Below, piece by piece: positions 26,504 through 36,558 of a DNA stretch of 64,000 bases (positions within the stretch are counted from its first letter, which is position 1; every line of letters begins with the position of its first letter). The notes below the pieces were generated by a model. The model was not told the origin of the DNA. It made no database searches and saw only the letters and a program-made list of their open reading frames with translations. Source of the stretch: Aminobacter sp. AP02 (lineage in GTDB: Bacteria > Pseudomonadota > Alphaproteobacteria > Rhizobiales > Rhizobiaceae); assembly GCF_003148805.1 (NCBI RefSeq), contig NZ_QGGX01000010.1:154999-218998 (forward strand), in the 5' to 3' direction. The position numbers and the translations under genes are program-made.

Positions 26504-26518
26504 AACATATCAGATGTT
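26504..26518. promoter_or_regulatory. candidate operator palindrome upstream of the LuxR-type regulator
   Basis: AACAT-atcag-ATGTT is a perfect 5-bp inverted repeat with a 5-bp spacer. It sits 12-26 bp before the start codon of the hydrolase-cyclase-LuxR gene, in a short AT-rich patch. LuxR-type proteins commonly bind such dyads, so autoregulation is plausible. The arms are short, and chance occurrence cannot be excluded. Confidence 0.35.
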
Positions 26519-26561
26519 CGGCCGAAGGGTGAAGTGGCTTCGCGTGCTAAGGGGAGGGGCG

Positions 26562-26813
26562 TCAGGCGGCCTTGTCGGCAGGCCTTCTGATCGTGGCGGC
26601 CGCTTCTATCACCAGCGGTTTCATGCCCTTGCCGCCTTCGTCGAACATCTCGAAGAACTGGCGACGCATGCGCGGATCCCAGAATTTGTTGATGTGTTCA
26701 GCCACGCCGGCGACGCCTTCATCATGTGGCTTGGATTCAAAGAAGGTAGCGATCTGGTTCGCCATGTAGACGATCTTTTCCTTCGTCCCCATCTTGTGCT
26801 CTTCATGCGACAT
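26562..26813 (-). CDS. fdsD: formate dehydrogenase delta subunit
   Basis: The 83-residue protein matches the small FdsD subunit: KIVYMANQIATFFESKP near the N terminus and HINKFWDPRMRRQFFE in the middle. In related formate dehydrogenases FdsD is needed for assembly or activity of the molybdenum enzyme but carries no cofactor. Its start overlaps the end of fdhD by 11 bases. An alternative ATG lies seven codons in. It is the last gene of the fds operon. Confidence 0.88.
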   Translation of the reverse strand: MSHEEHKMGTKEKIVYMANQIATFFESKPHDEGVAGVAEHINKFWDPRMRRQFFEMFDEGGKGMKPLVIEAAATIRRPADKAA

Positions 26814-27630
26814 TTTTGGCGGCTCCGGTACTCACGCGGTCTGGATGGGTAAAGATGTCGAAATCGTCGCCGCGCACAAGTGCGACGAGCGTCATGCCGG
26901 CTTGCTCGGCGGTGCGGATGGCAAGGGCCGTGGGGGCTGAGACGGCGATGATGAAGGGCGCGCCGATGGCTGCCGTCTTCTGAACCATTTCCACCGACAC
27001 GCGGCTGGTCACCACCACAGCACCCGATCCGCCCGAAATGCCGGCCTTGTCGAGCGCGCCGGCGAGCTTGTCGAGCGCGTTGTGGCGGCCGACATCCTCG
27101 CGTGCGGCGACAATGCCTTTTCCGGGTACGTAAAAGCCCGCGGCGTGAACAGCACCTGTTTCCGCATGCAGTGGCTGCGCCTTGGACAACAGCTTCACCG
27201 CCTGCACGATGTCGTCGGCCGAAAGCCTGAGCGCCGGCGTGTGTACGTCATCGACAGAGCGCATCGCTTCTTCGATGGATTCGATGCCGCACAGCCCGCA
27301 ACCGACCGGCCCGGCGAGCCTACGACGCCGCAACTCGAAGCGTTTGTTGGCCTTGTCCTTGAGCCGGATCTGGATGTCGATGCCGGCTTCGACATCAAGC
27401 ACCTCGATCGACTCGATTTCTTCAACTGAGCCGATGATGCCTTCGGTCAGCGAGAAGCCGCGTGCGAAATCCTCGAAATCCGCCGGGCTCGCCATCATCA
27501 CCGCATGCGTGGTGCCGCCATAAGACAACGCGATCGGCGTCTCTTCCGGCACCATACGGTTGGCGATTGTCGTGCCGCTCGCCCGGCGGGCGAGACGGGA
27601 GGTCGCGGAGATTGCGGGGCGGTCGGTCAT
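26803..27630 (-). CDS. fdhD: FdhD, sulfur carrier for formate dehydrogenase molybdenum cofactor
   Basis: The 275-residue protein is FdhD, which passes sulfur from a cysteine desulfurase to the molybdenum cofactor of formate dehydrogenase. The conserved Cys-x2-Cys motif is visible as GCGLCGIES, along with the EDVGRHNALDKL and VSVEMVQKTA segments. The ribosome site (GGGGAGAAG, seven bases before the ATG) is formed by the arm of the palindromic repeat that fills the gap to fdsA. It overlaps fdsD. Confidence 0.93.
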   Translation of the reverse strand: MTDRPAISATSRLARRASGTTIANRMVPEETPIALSYGGTTHAVMMASPADFEDFARGFSLTEGIIGSVEEIESIEVLDVEAGIDIQIRLKDKANKRFELRRRRLAGPVGCGLCGIESIEEAMRSVDDVHTPALRLSADDIVQAVKLLSKAQPLHAETGAVHAAGFYVPGKGIVAAREDVGRHNALDKLAGALDKAGISGGSGAVVVTSRVSVEMVQKTAAIGAPFIIAVSAPTALAIRTAEQAGMTLVALVRGDDFDIFTHPDRVSTGAAKNVA

Positions 27631-27634
27631 CGTT

Positions 27635-27758
27635 CTTCTCCCCGTTTACGGGGAGAAGATGCCGGCAGGCAGATGAGTGGCAGCGCAAACCTTTCGAGGC
27701 TGGTACAGCCCCTCATCCGGCCTTTCAGGCCACCTTCTCCCCGTGAACGGGGAGAAGG
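27635..27758 (-). repeat. mosaic palindromic intergenic repeat, copy 2
   Basis: This copy has the same two hairpin modules as the one at 8803-8929: CTTCTCCCCGTTTACGGGG type at 27635-27658 and CCTTCTCCCCGTGAACGGGG type at 27733-27758. GATGCCGGCAGGCAGATGAG, CCCCTCATC and GGCC motifs lie between. It occupies almost the whole 151-bp gap between fdsA and fdhD, and one arm supplies the fdhD ribosome site. Confidence 0.87.
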
Positions 27759-27781
27759 AAAGGCTTGCGTCCCGTGTACCA

Positions 27782-30661
27782 TTACTCCGCCGCTTCCAGC
27801 TGGCCGGCGATGCGGCGGCTCTGCTGTGCCTGCTCGGTGTATTCCTTCTGCCATTCCGACGGCCCGTTGGAAGCACCAACCTGAACCGCCGTCACCTTGT
27901 ACTCCGGACAGTTGGTCGCCCAGTCGGAGAAGTCGGTGGTGATGACATTGGCCTGAGTGTCGGGGTGGTGGAAGGTGGTATAGACCACGCCTGGCGATAC
28001 CTTGTCGGTGATCGTTGCGCGCAGCGTCGTCTCGCCGGCGCGGCTTTGCAGGCGCACCCAGTCGCCGTCACGCAGACCACGTACTTCGGCGTCATGCGGA
28101 TGGATCTCCAGCAAGTCCTCGGCGTGCCAGGCGACGTTTTCGGTGCGCCTGGTCTGCGCGCCGACATTGTACTGGCTCAGGATACGGCCGGTAGTGAGCA
28201 GCAGCGGGAAGCGCGGGCCGGTCTTCTCGTCGGTAGCCACATATTCGGTGCGGATGAACTTGCCCTTGCCGCGCACGAAGCCGTCGATGTGCATGATCGG
28301 GGTGCCCTCAGGCGCCTTGTCGTTGCACGGCCACTGCACCGAGCCCATCTTTTCCAGGAACTCGTAGGAGACGTTGGCAAAGCTCGGCGTCGTCTTGGCC
28401 ACTTCGTCCATGATCTCGGAGGGGTGCTGGTAATTCCAGTTCAGGCCCATGGCCTGGGCGAGCTTCTGCGTCACTTCCCAGTCGGCATAGCCGTTCTTCG
28501 GTGCCATCACCTTGCGCACGCGGTTGATGCGGCGCTCGGCGTTGGTGAAGGTGCCATCCTTCTCGAGGAAGGTCGAGCCGGGCAGGAACACATGGGCGTA
28601 GTTTGCCGTCTCGTTGAGGAACAGATCCTGCACGACGACGCATTCCATGGCTGCGAGGCCGGCCGAGACGTGCTTGGTGTCCGGGTCCGACTGCAGGATG
28701 TCCTCGCCCTGGATGTAGATGCCCTTGAACGTTCCGTCGACGGCGGCATCCAGCATGTTGGGGATGCGCAGGCCAGGCTCGTCGTCGAGCTTCACGCCCC
28801 ACAGGCTGTCGTATATTTCGCGCACGGCATCGCCCGAAATGTGACGGTAGCCCGGCAACTCGTGCGGGAACGAGCCCATGTCGCAGGCCCCCTGCACGTT
28901 GTTCTGGCCGCGCAGCGGGTTCACGCCCACGCCCCTGCGGCCGATATTGCCGGTCAGCATGGCGAGGTTGGCGATGCCGATGACAGTGGTCGAGCCCTGG
29001 CTGTGCTCGGTCACGCCGAGGCCGTAATAGATCGCGGCATTGCCGCCGGTGGCATAGAGGCGAGCCGCACCTCGGATCGTCTCGGCAGGAACGCCCGACA
29101 GCTTTTCCGCCGCCTCGGGGCTGTACTGCGGGTCCGAGACGAACTCGGCATAGTCCTGGAATTCCGACCAGTCGCAGCGCTCGCGGATGAACTTTTCGTC
29201 GAACAGGCCTTCGGTGACGATCACATGCGCCATCGCGGTGACGATAGCCACGTTGGTGCCCGGCTTGAGCGCCAGGTGATGTTCTGCCTCGATATGGGCC
29301 GACTTCACCATCTCGGTGCGGCGCGGATCGATGACGATCAGCTTGGCACCGGCGCGCAGCCGCTTCTTCAGCCGCGATGCGAACACCGGGTGGGCCGAGG
29401 CGGGGTTGGCGCCGATGATCAGCGCGACGTCGGTATCTTCGACCGAGTCGAAGTCCTGCGTGCCCGCCGAGGTTCCATAGGTCTGGCCGAGGCCATAGCC
29501 GGTTGGCGAATGGCAGACGCGAGCGCAGGTGTCGACGTTGTTGTTGCCAAAACCCTGGCGGATCAGCTTCTGTACGAGGAAGGTTTCTTCGTTCGTGCAG
29601 CGCGAGGACGTGATGCCGCCGACAGCACCGCGACCATACTGGTACTGGATGCGGCGGAATTCCTTGGCCGTGTACTCAAGTGCTTCTTCCCACGACACTT
29701 CGCGCCATGGATCGGCGATGTTCTCGCGGATCATCGGGTTGAGGATGCGCTCCTTGTGCGTGGCATAGCCATAGGCGAAGCGGCCCTTGACGCAGGAGTG
29801 GCCGCGATTGGCCTTGCCGTCCTTCCACGGCACCATGCGCACCAGCTCGTCGCCGCGCATCTCCGCCTTGAACGAGCAGCCGACGCCGCAATACGCGCAG
29901 GTGGTGACGACCGAATGCTCGGGCTGGCCGATCTGGATGACCGACTTTTCCGTCAGCGTCGCCGTCGGGCAGGCCTGCACGCAGGCGCCGCAGGAAACGC
30001 ACTCGCTGTCGAGGAACAGTTCATGCGCGCCCGGCGAAACGCGGCTTCCGAAGCCGCGGCCTTCGATGGTCAGCGCAAAGGTGCCCTGCACCTCTTCGCA
30101 GGCCCGTACGCAGCGCGAGCAAACGATGCACTTGGACGGATCGTAGGTGAAATAGGGGTTGGACTCGTCCTTGGCCATCCACTTGAAGTTTTCGACGCCA
30201 TTGTTCTTGGCGCGAACGTGGTTGTCACCTTCATAGCCGTAGCGCACGTCGCGCAAGCCCACTGCACCGGCCATGTCCTGCAATTCGCAATCGCCATTGG
30301 CCGCGCAGGTCAGGCAGTCGAGCGGGTGGTCGGAGATGTACAGCTCCATCACGCCCTTGCGGATGTCCTTGAGACGGCCGGTCTGGGTGTGGACGACCAT
30401 GCCGGGCATGACAGGCGTGGTGCAGGACGAGGGCGTGCCGTTGCGGCCTTCGATCTCGACGAGGCAGAGTCGGCAGGAACCGAATGCATCGACCATGTCG
30501 GTGGCGCAGAGTTTGGGAATGGCAATGCCCGCTTCCATCGAGGCGCGCATGATCGAGGTGCCCTCGGGCACCGTCACCTCGAAGCCGTCGACGGTCAGCG
30601 TAACCTGCTTTTCGGACTTGGAGGCAGGGGTGCCAAAATCGATTTCTTGAATGAGACCCAT
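27782..30661 (-). CDS. fdsA: NAD-dependent formate dehydrogenase alpha subunit
   Basis: The 959-residue catalytic subunit oxidises formate to CO2 at a bis-MGD molybdenum centre. In order it has a [2Fe-2S] domain (Cys52, 63, 66, 80), an N-side cluster site (His112, Cys116, 119, 125) and two ferredoxin-type clusters (Cys178-188 and 221-231). A further [4Fe-4S] site (Cys255, 258, 262, 290) and the molybdenum ligand Cys383 next to His384 (RVCHSPTG) follow. This matches soluble FdsA and uses Cys, not selenocysteine. The start at 30661 follows fdsB by 11 bp; a longer frame overlapping fdsB is rejected. Confidence 0.95.
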   Translation of the reverse strand: MGLIQEIDFGTPASKSEKQVTLTVDGFEVTVPEGTSIMRASMEAGIAIPKLCATDMVDAFGSCRLCLVEIEGRNGTPSSCTTPVMPGMVVHTQTGRLKDIRKGVMELYISDHPLDCLTCAANGDCELQDMAGAVGLRDVRYGYEGDNHVRAKNNGVENFKWMAKDESNPYFTYDPSKCIVCSRCVRACEEVQGTFALTIEGRGFGSRVSPGAHELFLDSECVSCGACVQACPTATLTEKSVIQIGQPEHSVVTTCAYCGVGCSFKAEMRGDELVRMVPWKDGKANRGHSCVKGRFAYGYATHKERILNPMIRENIADPWREVSWEEALEYTAKEFRRIQYQYGRGAVGGITSSRCTNEETFLVQKLIRQGFGNNNVDTCARVCHSPTGYGLGQTYGTSAGTQDFDSVEDTDVALIIGANPASAHPVFASRLKKRLRAGAKLIVIDPRRTEMVKSAHIEAEHHLALKPGTNVAIVTAMAHVIVTEGLFDEKFIRERCDWSEFQDYAEFVSDPQYSPEAAEKLSGVPAETIRGAARLYATGGNAAIYYGLGVTEHSQGSTTVIGIANLAMLTGNIGRRGVGVNPLRGQNNVQGACDMGSFPHELPGYRHISGDAVREIYDSLWGVKLDDEPGLRIPNMLDAAVDGTFKGIYIQGEDILQSDPDTKHVSAGLAAMECVVVQDLFLNETANYAHVFLPGSTFLEKDGTFTNAERRINRVRKVMAPKNGYADWEVTQKLAQAMGLNWNYQHPSEIMDEVAKTTPSFANVSYEFLEKMGSVQWPCNDKAPEGTPIMHIDGFVRGKGKFIRTEYVATDEKTGPRFPLLLTTGRILSQYNVGAQTRRTENVAWHAEDLLEIHPHDAEVRGLRDGDWVRLQSRAGETTLRATITDKVSPGVVYTTFHHPDTQANVITTDFSDWATNCPEYKVTAVQVGASNGPSEWQKEYTEQAQQSRRIAGQLEAAE

Positions 30662-30672
30662 GATGCCGTCTC

Positions 30673-32225
<1,553 letters not shown>

Positions 32226-32229
<4 letters not shown>

Positions 32230-32705
32230 GAGTGGATCTCCTCGGCGATTTCATCGATCTTGTCGGCGTCGAGCCGGCCGATCACTTCGCCGTCGAGCAT
32301 CGCGGCGGGCGCGCATGCGCACAGGCCGAGACAGTAGATCGGCTCCAGCGTCACGTCGCCGTCCTTGCTGGTTTCGTGGAAGCCGATGCCGAGCTTCTGC
32401 TTGATCTGGGCGGCAATCGCGTCGCTGCCCATCGACTGGCAAGCCTCGGCCTGGCAGACCTTGAGCACATGGCGGCCGGCCGGGTGATGGCGAAAATCGT
32501 GGTAGAAGGTGAAGACGCCGTGCACTTCGGCACGCGACAGGTTCAGCGCTTCGGCGATGATCGGCAGGGTTTCCTGCGGAACGTAGCCGAATTCCTCCTG
32601 AACACCGTGAAGTATCGGGATCAGCGGACCCTCGAGGCTCTTCAACTCGCTGATCACCGCAGCGGTGCGCGCTGCGATCTCGGTACTTGCAGGCTGCAGA
32701 ACCAT
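32226..32705 (-). CDS. fdsG: NAD-dependent formate dehydrogenase gamma subunit
   Basis: The 159-residue subunit is NuoE-like, with four cysteines for a [2Fe-2S] cluster: Cys84 and Cys89 (VCQAEACQSMG), Cys125 and Cys129 (IYCLGLCAC). GGAGG lies eight bases before the ATG. It is the first gene of the fdsGBA-fdhD-fdsD operon and lies 138 bp after the LysR gene on the same strand. Confidence 0.94.
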
Positions 32706-32800
32706 GCAGCGCCCTCCCTGACACTGGCGCCGACTTAGGCGCTATGTCTCTATTGAACCCGATCTCAACGCCCGGAATCAATAAAGCTGTTTCGTCACAT

Positions 32801-32817
32801 GATAAAAATTTTCTATC
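32801..32817. promoter_or_regulatory. candidate LysR-type binding site upstream of the fds operon
   Basis: GATAAAAATTTTCTATC is a near-perfect AT-rich palindrome (outer GATA/TATC arms) about 96-112 bp upstream of the fdsG start. The gap between the LysR gene and fdsG is otherwise GC-rich. LysR regulators bind AT-rich T-N11-A dyads upstream of their target promoters, and this position fits activation of fds by the neighbouring LysR protein. Confidence 0.4.
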
Positions 32818-32843
32818 GAGTGGACGGAGCGCCAGTCATTATA

Positions 32844-33743
32844 TCACGGCTTGCGCCGGAAGTTGCCTGCTAGCGTCATGGCTTCCTCAATGAGCGCCTT
32901 GACCAGTGGCGTGTGCGGCTCGCGAGGTGCCGCGACCAGCCCGACGCTGTGGCTGGCATCGGGTTCGACTATGGGAATTGCCCGGATAGGTTCGGCGAAA
33001 CCAAAGGTCTCGGCAAGGTTCAGCGGCATGATCGATGACCATTTGCCGGTCCGGATGTGGGAGAACAAGACGATCATCGAATTGGATTCGAGGGTCGGGC
33101 GCACCTGCACGCCTGCTTCGGCGAGATGCTGGTCGATGATACGCCGGTTCTGCATGTCGGGCGTCAGCAGGCACAGCGGCAAGGTGCTCACTTCCTCCCA
33201 TGTCACCTTGTCGCGGTCGGAATACTCGTTTCCGGCAGCCGTGATCAGCTGGTAGCGTTCGGCGTACAGCGGCACGCTGGTGACACGCCCCAACGGTTCG
33301 TTGTCGAGATATGTGATGCCTGCGTCGATCTCGAAATTGCCGAGCAAAGACAGGATCTCGATCGAGGTGCGCGACAGGATCGAAAAGGTGACGCCCGGGT
33401 GCTTTTCGCGCATCGGCGTTGTCAGCTTTGGCACCATGGCAAGCGCTGTCGGCACGGCGGCGATGCGGATGCGCCCTGACAGGCCGTGGCGGGCGGCGCG
33501 CATCTCGTCACGCATGGCGCGTGTGTCGCCGACGATGCGCCGCGCCCAGTCCAGCACCTGCCGGCCTTCTGGCGTCAGGCCCTGGAAGCGCGAGCCACGC
33601 TGCACCAGCATGACGCCCAAGATGTCCTCGAGCTGCTTGATGCCGGCCGACAGCGTCGGCTGCGTGACGCCGCATTCCTCGGCGGCGCGTCCGAAATGTT
33701 GCTCCCTTGCGAGCGCGATGAAGAACTCAAGCTTGTCGATCAT
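32844..33743 (-). CDS. LysR-family regulator, likely of formate dehydrogenase
   Basis: The 299-residue protein has the LysR helix-turn-helix (FFIALAREQHFGRAAEECGV...PTLSAGIKQLEDILG, residues 7-45) and a periplasmic-binding-like effector domain from about residue 90. Formate-dehydrogenase operons of this type usually carry a LysR gene (fdsR-like) directly upstream, as here. It is oriented the same way as the operon, with a 138-bp gap that holds an AT-rich dyad. Confidence 0.88.
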   Translation of the reverse strand: MIDKLEFFIALAREQHFGRAAEECGVTQPTLSAGIKQLEDILGVMLVQRGSRFQGLTPEGRQVLDWARRIVGDTRAMRDEMRAARHGLSGRIRIAAVPTALAMVPKLTTPMREKHPGVTFSILSRTSIEILSLLGNFEIDAGITYLDNEPLGRVTSVPLYAERYQLITAAGNEYSDRDKVTWEEVSTLPLCLLTPDMQNRRIIDQHLAEAGVQVRPTLESNSMIVLFSHIRTGKWSSIMPLNLAETFGFAEPIRAIPIVEPDASHSVGLVAAPREPHTPLVKALIEEAMTLAGNFRRKP

Positions 33744-33806
33744 GCCGGAAAACTATCCGGCGCCGTCCGATTAAGCCAGTCTTCACAAGGGACTACCGCG
33801 CGAAAA

Positions 33807-34184
33807 TCATCTGTTCACGAGGTTGAGGATGTTGCCGTCGGGATCCTTGAACCAGGCGACCTTAATATCGCCGAAGACATGGATGTCGCCCTGATGGGCG
33901 GTTTCGGGCAGGTCGTAATGCTCGAAGTTCACGCCCTTTGACTTGAGTTCACTGACCAGGCTGTCGATCTTGTCGCCGACCTTCCAGGTCACCGCTGTCG
34001 CCTTGTTGGTACCGGCATAATCCGATCGATAGACGTTGATCACCGTATCGCCGCTTTTCAGCACCGACACTTGCTCGCCCATGTGGTCGACTTCCCTCAG
34101 GCCAAGGGTGTGCTCGTAAAAGGCCTTGGCGCGGGCGAGATCCCTGACTGCGAGATTTGCAACGGCGTTGGTTTCACCAAGCAT
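33807..34184 (-). CDS. VOC/glyoxalase-family protein
   Basis: The 125-residue protein shows the vicinal oxygen chelate beta-alpha-beta-beta-beta pattern: VANLAVRDLARAKAFYEHTLGL at the N terminus and IKVAWFKDPDGNILNLV at the C terminus, with the usual terminal metal-ligand region. AAGGAG precedes the ATG. Members include glyoxalases, dioxygenases and antibiotic-binding proteins; the substrate is unknown. It stands near a DoxX and a PhnB-like VOC gene on the same strand. Confidence 0.82.
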   Translation of the reverse strand: MLGETNAVANLAVRDLARAKAFYEHTLGLREVDHMGEQVSVLKSGDTVINVYRSDYAGTNKATAVTWKVGDKIDSLVSELKSKGVNFEHYDLPETAHQGDIHVFGDIKVAWFKDPDGNILNLVNR

Positions 34185-34294
34185 GGCTTTCTCCTTTGTC
34201 TTGTCCTCGCACCCCGTTCAGTAAATAGGGTCGCCCCAGCGGGGCGACAGTGTAGCGCGAGCCGGTGCCTCTACGGGCCGACCAGGCGTGGTGT

Positions 34295-34702
34295 TCAGCG
34301 GCGGAACGGGATCAAGGCTCGCAACCGTTCGTCACGCAGGTAGAGCCCGCCCCAGGCCATCAGCCCGAGATAGACGCCGAACAAGGTGTGCGAAAACAGC
34401 GGGTTGCTGATGCGTAGATGGATCGCGATGGCCCCGCCGAGATAACCGGTCAGCAAGATCGCGCCGAGGATCGCCGTCCGCGGCCAGGCGTAGAGTGCGG
34501 TACATATAAGCGTCAGCACACCGAGCGTTCGTGCCAATTCAGGTGGAAAGCCCAGCGCTGCCGTGGTGTCGATCACCACTTGCAGCGGCACCAGCTTGAT
34601 CACCGCGTCGAAGACAAGAAAAGCGATCAGGGCGCCGCTGAGGACACGTCCGGTCCACAGGACAGGGCTCGAAATGGTTGGAGTTACAATAGCCGATTGC
34701 AT
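34295..34702 (-). CDS. DoxX-like membrane protein
   Basis: The 135-residue product has four hydrophobic helices in the DoxX/DUF4267-like arrangement: LSGALIAFLVFDAVIKLV, LARTLGVLTLICTALYAW, AILGAILLTGYLGGAIAIHL and TLFGVYLGLMAWGGLYL. GAGGGA lies upstream of the ATG at 34702, which is preferred to a start 22 codons earlier. It is followed upstream by the PhnB-like gene 32 bp away. Function in the family is loosely tied to redox or thiosulfate metabolism, but not known here. Confidence 0.78.
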   Translation of the reverse strand: MQSAIVTPTISSPVLWTGRVLSGALIAFLVFDAVIKLVPLQVVIDTTAALGFPPELARTLGVLTLICTALYAWPRTAILGAILLTGYLGGAIAIHLRISNPLFSHTLFGVYLGLMAWGGLYLRDERLRALIPFRR

Positions 34703-34734
34703 GGTCTGGTCCCTCGTAATGCTGCTTGTTTTGC

Positions 34735-35148
34735 TTATGCGCCGGCGTTGCCGCTGCTGATCATCCACGGTGTGCCGAACTTGTCCTTCACCATGCCGAA
34801 CCCCTTGGCCCAGAAGGTCGGGCTGAACGGCATGTTGACGGAGCCGCCATCGGCTAGGGCGTTGAAGACGCGCTCGGCCTTGGCGAGGTCGTCCATGTCG
34901 ACAGACACCGAAAAGCCAGACATTTCAGTACGGTATTGCGGCGGCGCGTCCGAAGCCATCAGCACCTGGTCGCCGATGATGAGTTGGGCGTTGATGATCT
35001 TGTCTTGCCACTCCTCCGACACGTCCTTGCTCGCAGGCGTTTCGCGGTGGGTGAGCATGCCTGTGATCTTGCCGTCGAAGACCTTGGCGTAGAACTCGAA
35101 AGCCTCGCGGGTGTCGCCGTTGAAGAAGAGGTAATTGACGAATTTCAT
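34735..35148 (-). CDS. PhnB-like VOC-family protein
   Basis: The 137-residue protein matches the PhnB-like/3-demethylubiquinone-9-methyltransferase-like VOC group: YLFFNGDTREAFEFYAKVFDGKI at the start, a HRETP stretch, and FWAKGFGMVKDKFGTPWMI near the end. No enzymatic activity is established for most members. It precedes the DoxX-like gene and probably forms an operon with it. Confidence 0.83.
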   Translation of the reverse strand: MKFVNYLFFNGDTREAFEFYAKVFDGKITGMLTHRETPASKDVSEEWQDKIINAQLIIGDQVLMASDAPPQYRTEMSGFSVSVDMDDLAKAERVFNALADGGSVNMPFSPTFWAKGFGMVKDKFGTPWMISSGNAGA

Positions 35149-35366
35149 GTCGGTTCTCCCTGACGTTTGCGCTCAGTCTGCCCCAAGGACGCAGCAGGCA
35201 GCGCCGCGCCGACATGCTGGCGCGGATTTCTTTTTTGCCGGGCAAGCATGGGGCGATCGGCGGGCTGGCCCATCGGGCATGGCGCGGCTGCCGTATCGGG
35301 TAGCTTGGTTCTTGAGGCAAACTGCACTATCTCAATGACGCAATGGAGCAGTAAGGCAGGGCCCAA

Positions 35367-36539
35367 ATGTCAGTCACCAAAGAAACCGTTCTGGAGCGTC
35401 TCAAGACGGTCAACGGCCCGGATTTCTCAGGCAACATCGTCGATCTCGGATTGCTGTCCGACATTTTTATCGCTGACGGCAAGGTGTTCTTCTCGATCAC
35501 CGTTCCGGCTGCCCGCGCGCAGGAAATGGAGCCGCTGCGCGCCGCTGCCGAGCGTGTCGTCAAGGCCATCCCAGGCGTCACGGGGGCTGTAGTTGCCCTG
35601 ACCGCCGAGAAAAAGGGTGGTGGCATGGAGGCGCCCGTGCCGCAGCGTCCAGCGCCTGCGCGCCCGGCCGCAGCCGCGCCCGCAGCGCGTCCGGCACAGC
35701 ACGCGCCAGCCTCGCAAAGCCAGGGCAAGCGCGGCGTTCCGGGCATCTCTTCGATCATCGCCGTTGCCTCGGGAAAGGGTGGCGTCGGCAAGTCGACCAC
35801 CGCCGTCAACATCGCGCTCGGCCTCCAGGCGATTGGCCTCAAGGTCGGCGTGCTCGATGCCGATATCTATGGCCCGTCCATGCCGCGCCTGCTCAACATC
35901 CACGGCCGGCCCGAGACGGTCGACGGCAAGATCCTGAAGCCGATGGGCAACTACGGTCTCAAGGTCATGTCGATGGGCTTCCTCGTCGACGAGGAGACGC
36001 CGATGATCTGGCGCGGGCCGATGGTCATGTCGGCGCTGACCCAGATGCTGCGCGAGGTCGAATGGGGGCCGCTCGACGTGCTCGTCGTCGACATGCCGCC
36101 CGGCACTGGCGACGCCCAGCTGACCATGGCCCAGCAGGTGCCGCTGGCAGGTGCTGTGATCGTCTCCACGCCGCAGGATCTTGCCCTGATCGACGCGCGC
36201 AAGGGCTTGAACATGTTCAAGAAGGTCGACGTGCCATTGCTCGGCATCGTCGAGAACATGAGCTATTTCATCGCTCCCGACACCGGCAAGCGTTATGACA
36301 TCTTCGGACATGGCGGTGCCAGGAAGGAAGCCGAACGCCTTGGCGTGACCTTCCTTGGCGAGGTGCCGCTCGAAATGGGTATCCGCGAAAGCTCGGACGC
36401 AGGCACGCCGGTCACGGTGTCGAAGCCGGACGGTGCCGAAGCCAAGGTCTATCGCGACATCGCCACCAAGGTCTGGGCTCGTCTGCAGGAAGAAAAGGAC
36501 GCTTCGGAAGCCGCCACGCCGACCATCGTGTTCGAGTAG
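35367..36539 (+). CDS. apbC: Mrp/ApbC-family iron-sulfur cluster carrier ATPase
   Basis: The 390-residue cytoplasmic P-loop ATPase (deviant Walker A GKGGVGKST at 136-144) has an N-terminal DUF59/MIP18-like domain (to about 80). An Ala/Pro-rich linker and the Mrp ATPase core (GVLDADIYGPSMPR, VDMPPGTGDAQL) follow. It is thought to carry or insert Fe-S clusters, which suits the Fe-S-rich formate dehydrogenase nearby. The C-terminal CxxC that binds the cluster in E. coli ApbC is replaced by APDTG (ENMSYFIAPDTG), as is typical of the alphaproteobacterial form. Confidence 0.92.
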   Translation: MSVTKETVLERLKTVNGPDFSGNIVDLGLLSDIFIADGKVFFSITVPAARAQEMEPLRAAAERVVKAIPGVTGAVVALTAEKKGGGMEAPVPQRPAPARPAAAAPAARPAQHAPASQSQGKRGVPGISSIIAVASGKGGVGKSTTAVNIALGLQAIGLKVGVLDADIYGPSMPRLLNIHGRPETVDGKILKPMGNYGLKVMSMGFLVDEETPMIWRGPMVMSALTQMLREVEWGPLDVLVVDMPPGTGDAQLTMAQQVPLAGAVIVSTPQDLALIDARKGLNMFKKVDVPLLGIVENMSYFIAPDTGKRYDIFGHGGARKEAERLGVTFLGEVPLEMGIRESSDAGTPVTVSKPDGAEAKVYRDIATKVWARLQEEKDASEAATPTIVFE

Positions 36540-36558
36540 GCGAGGGGGCCTCGGCCCC

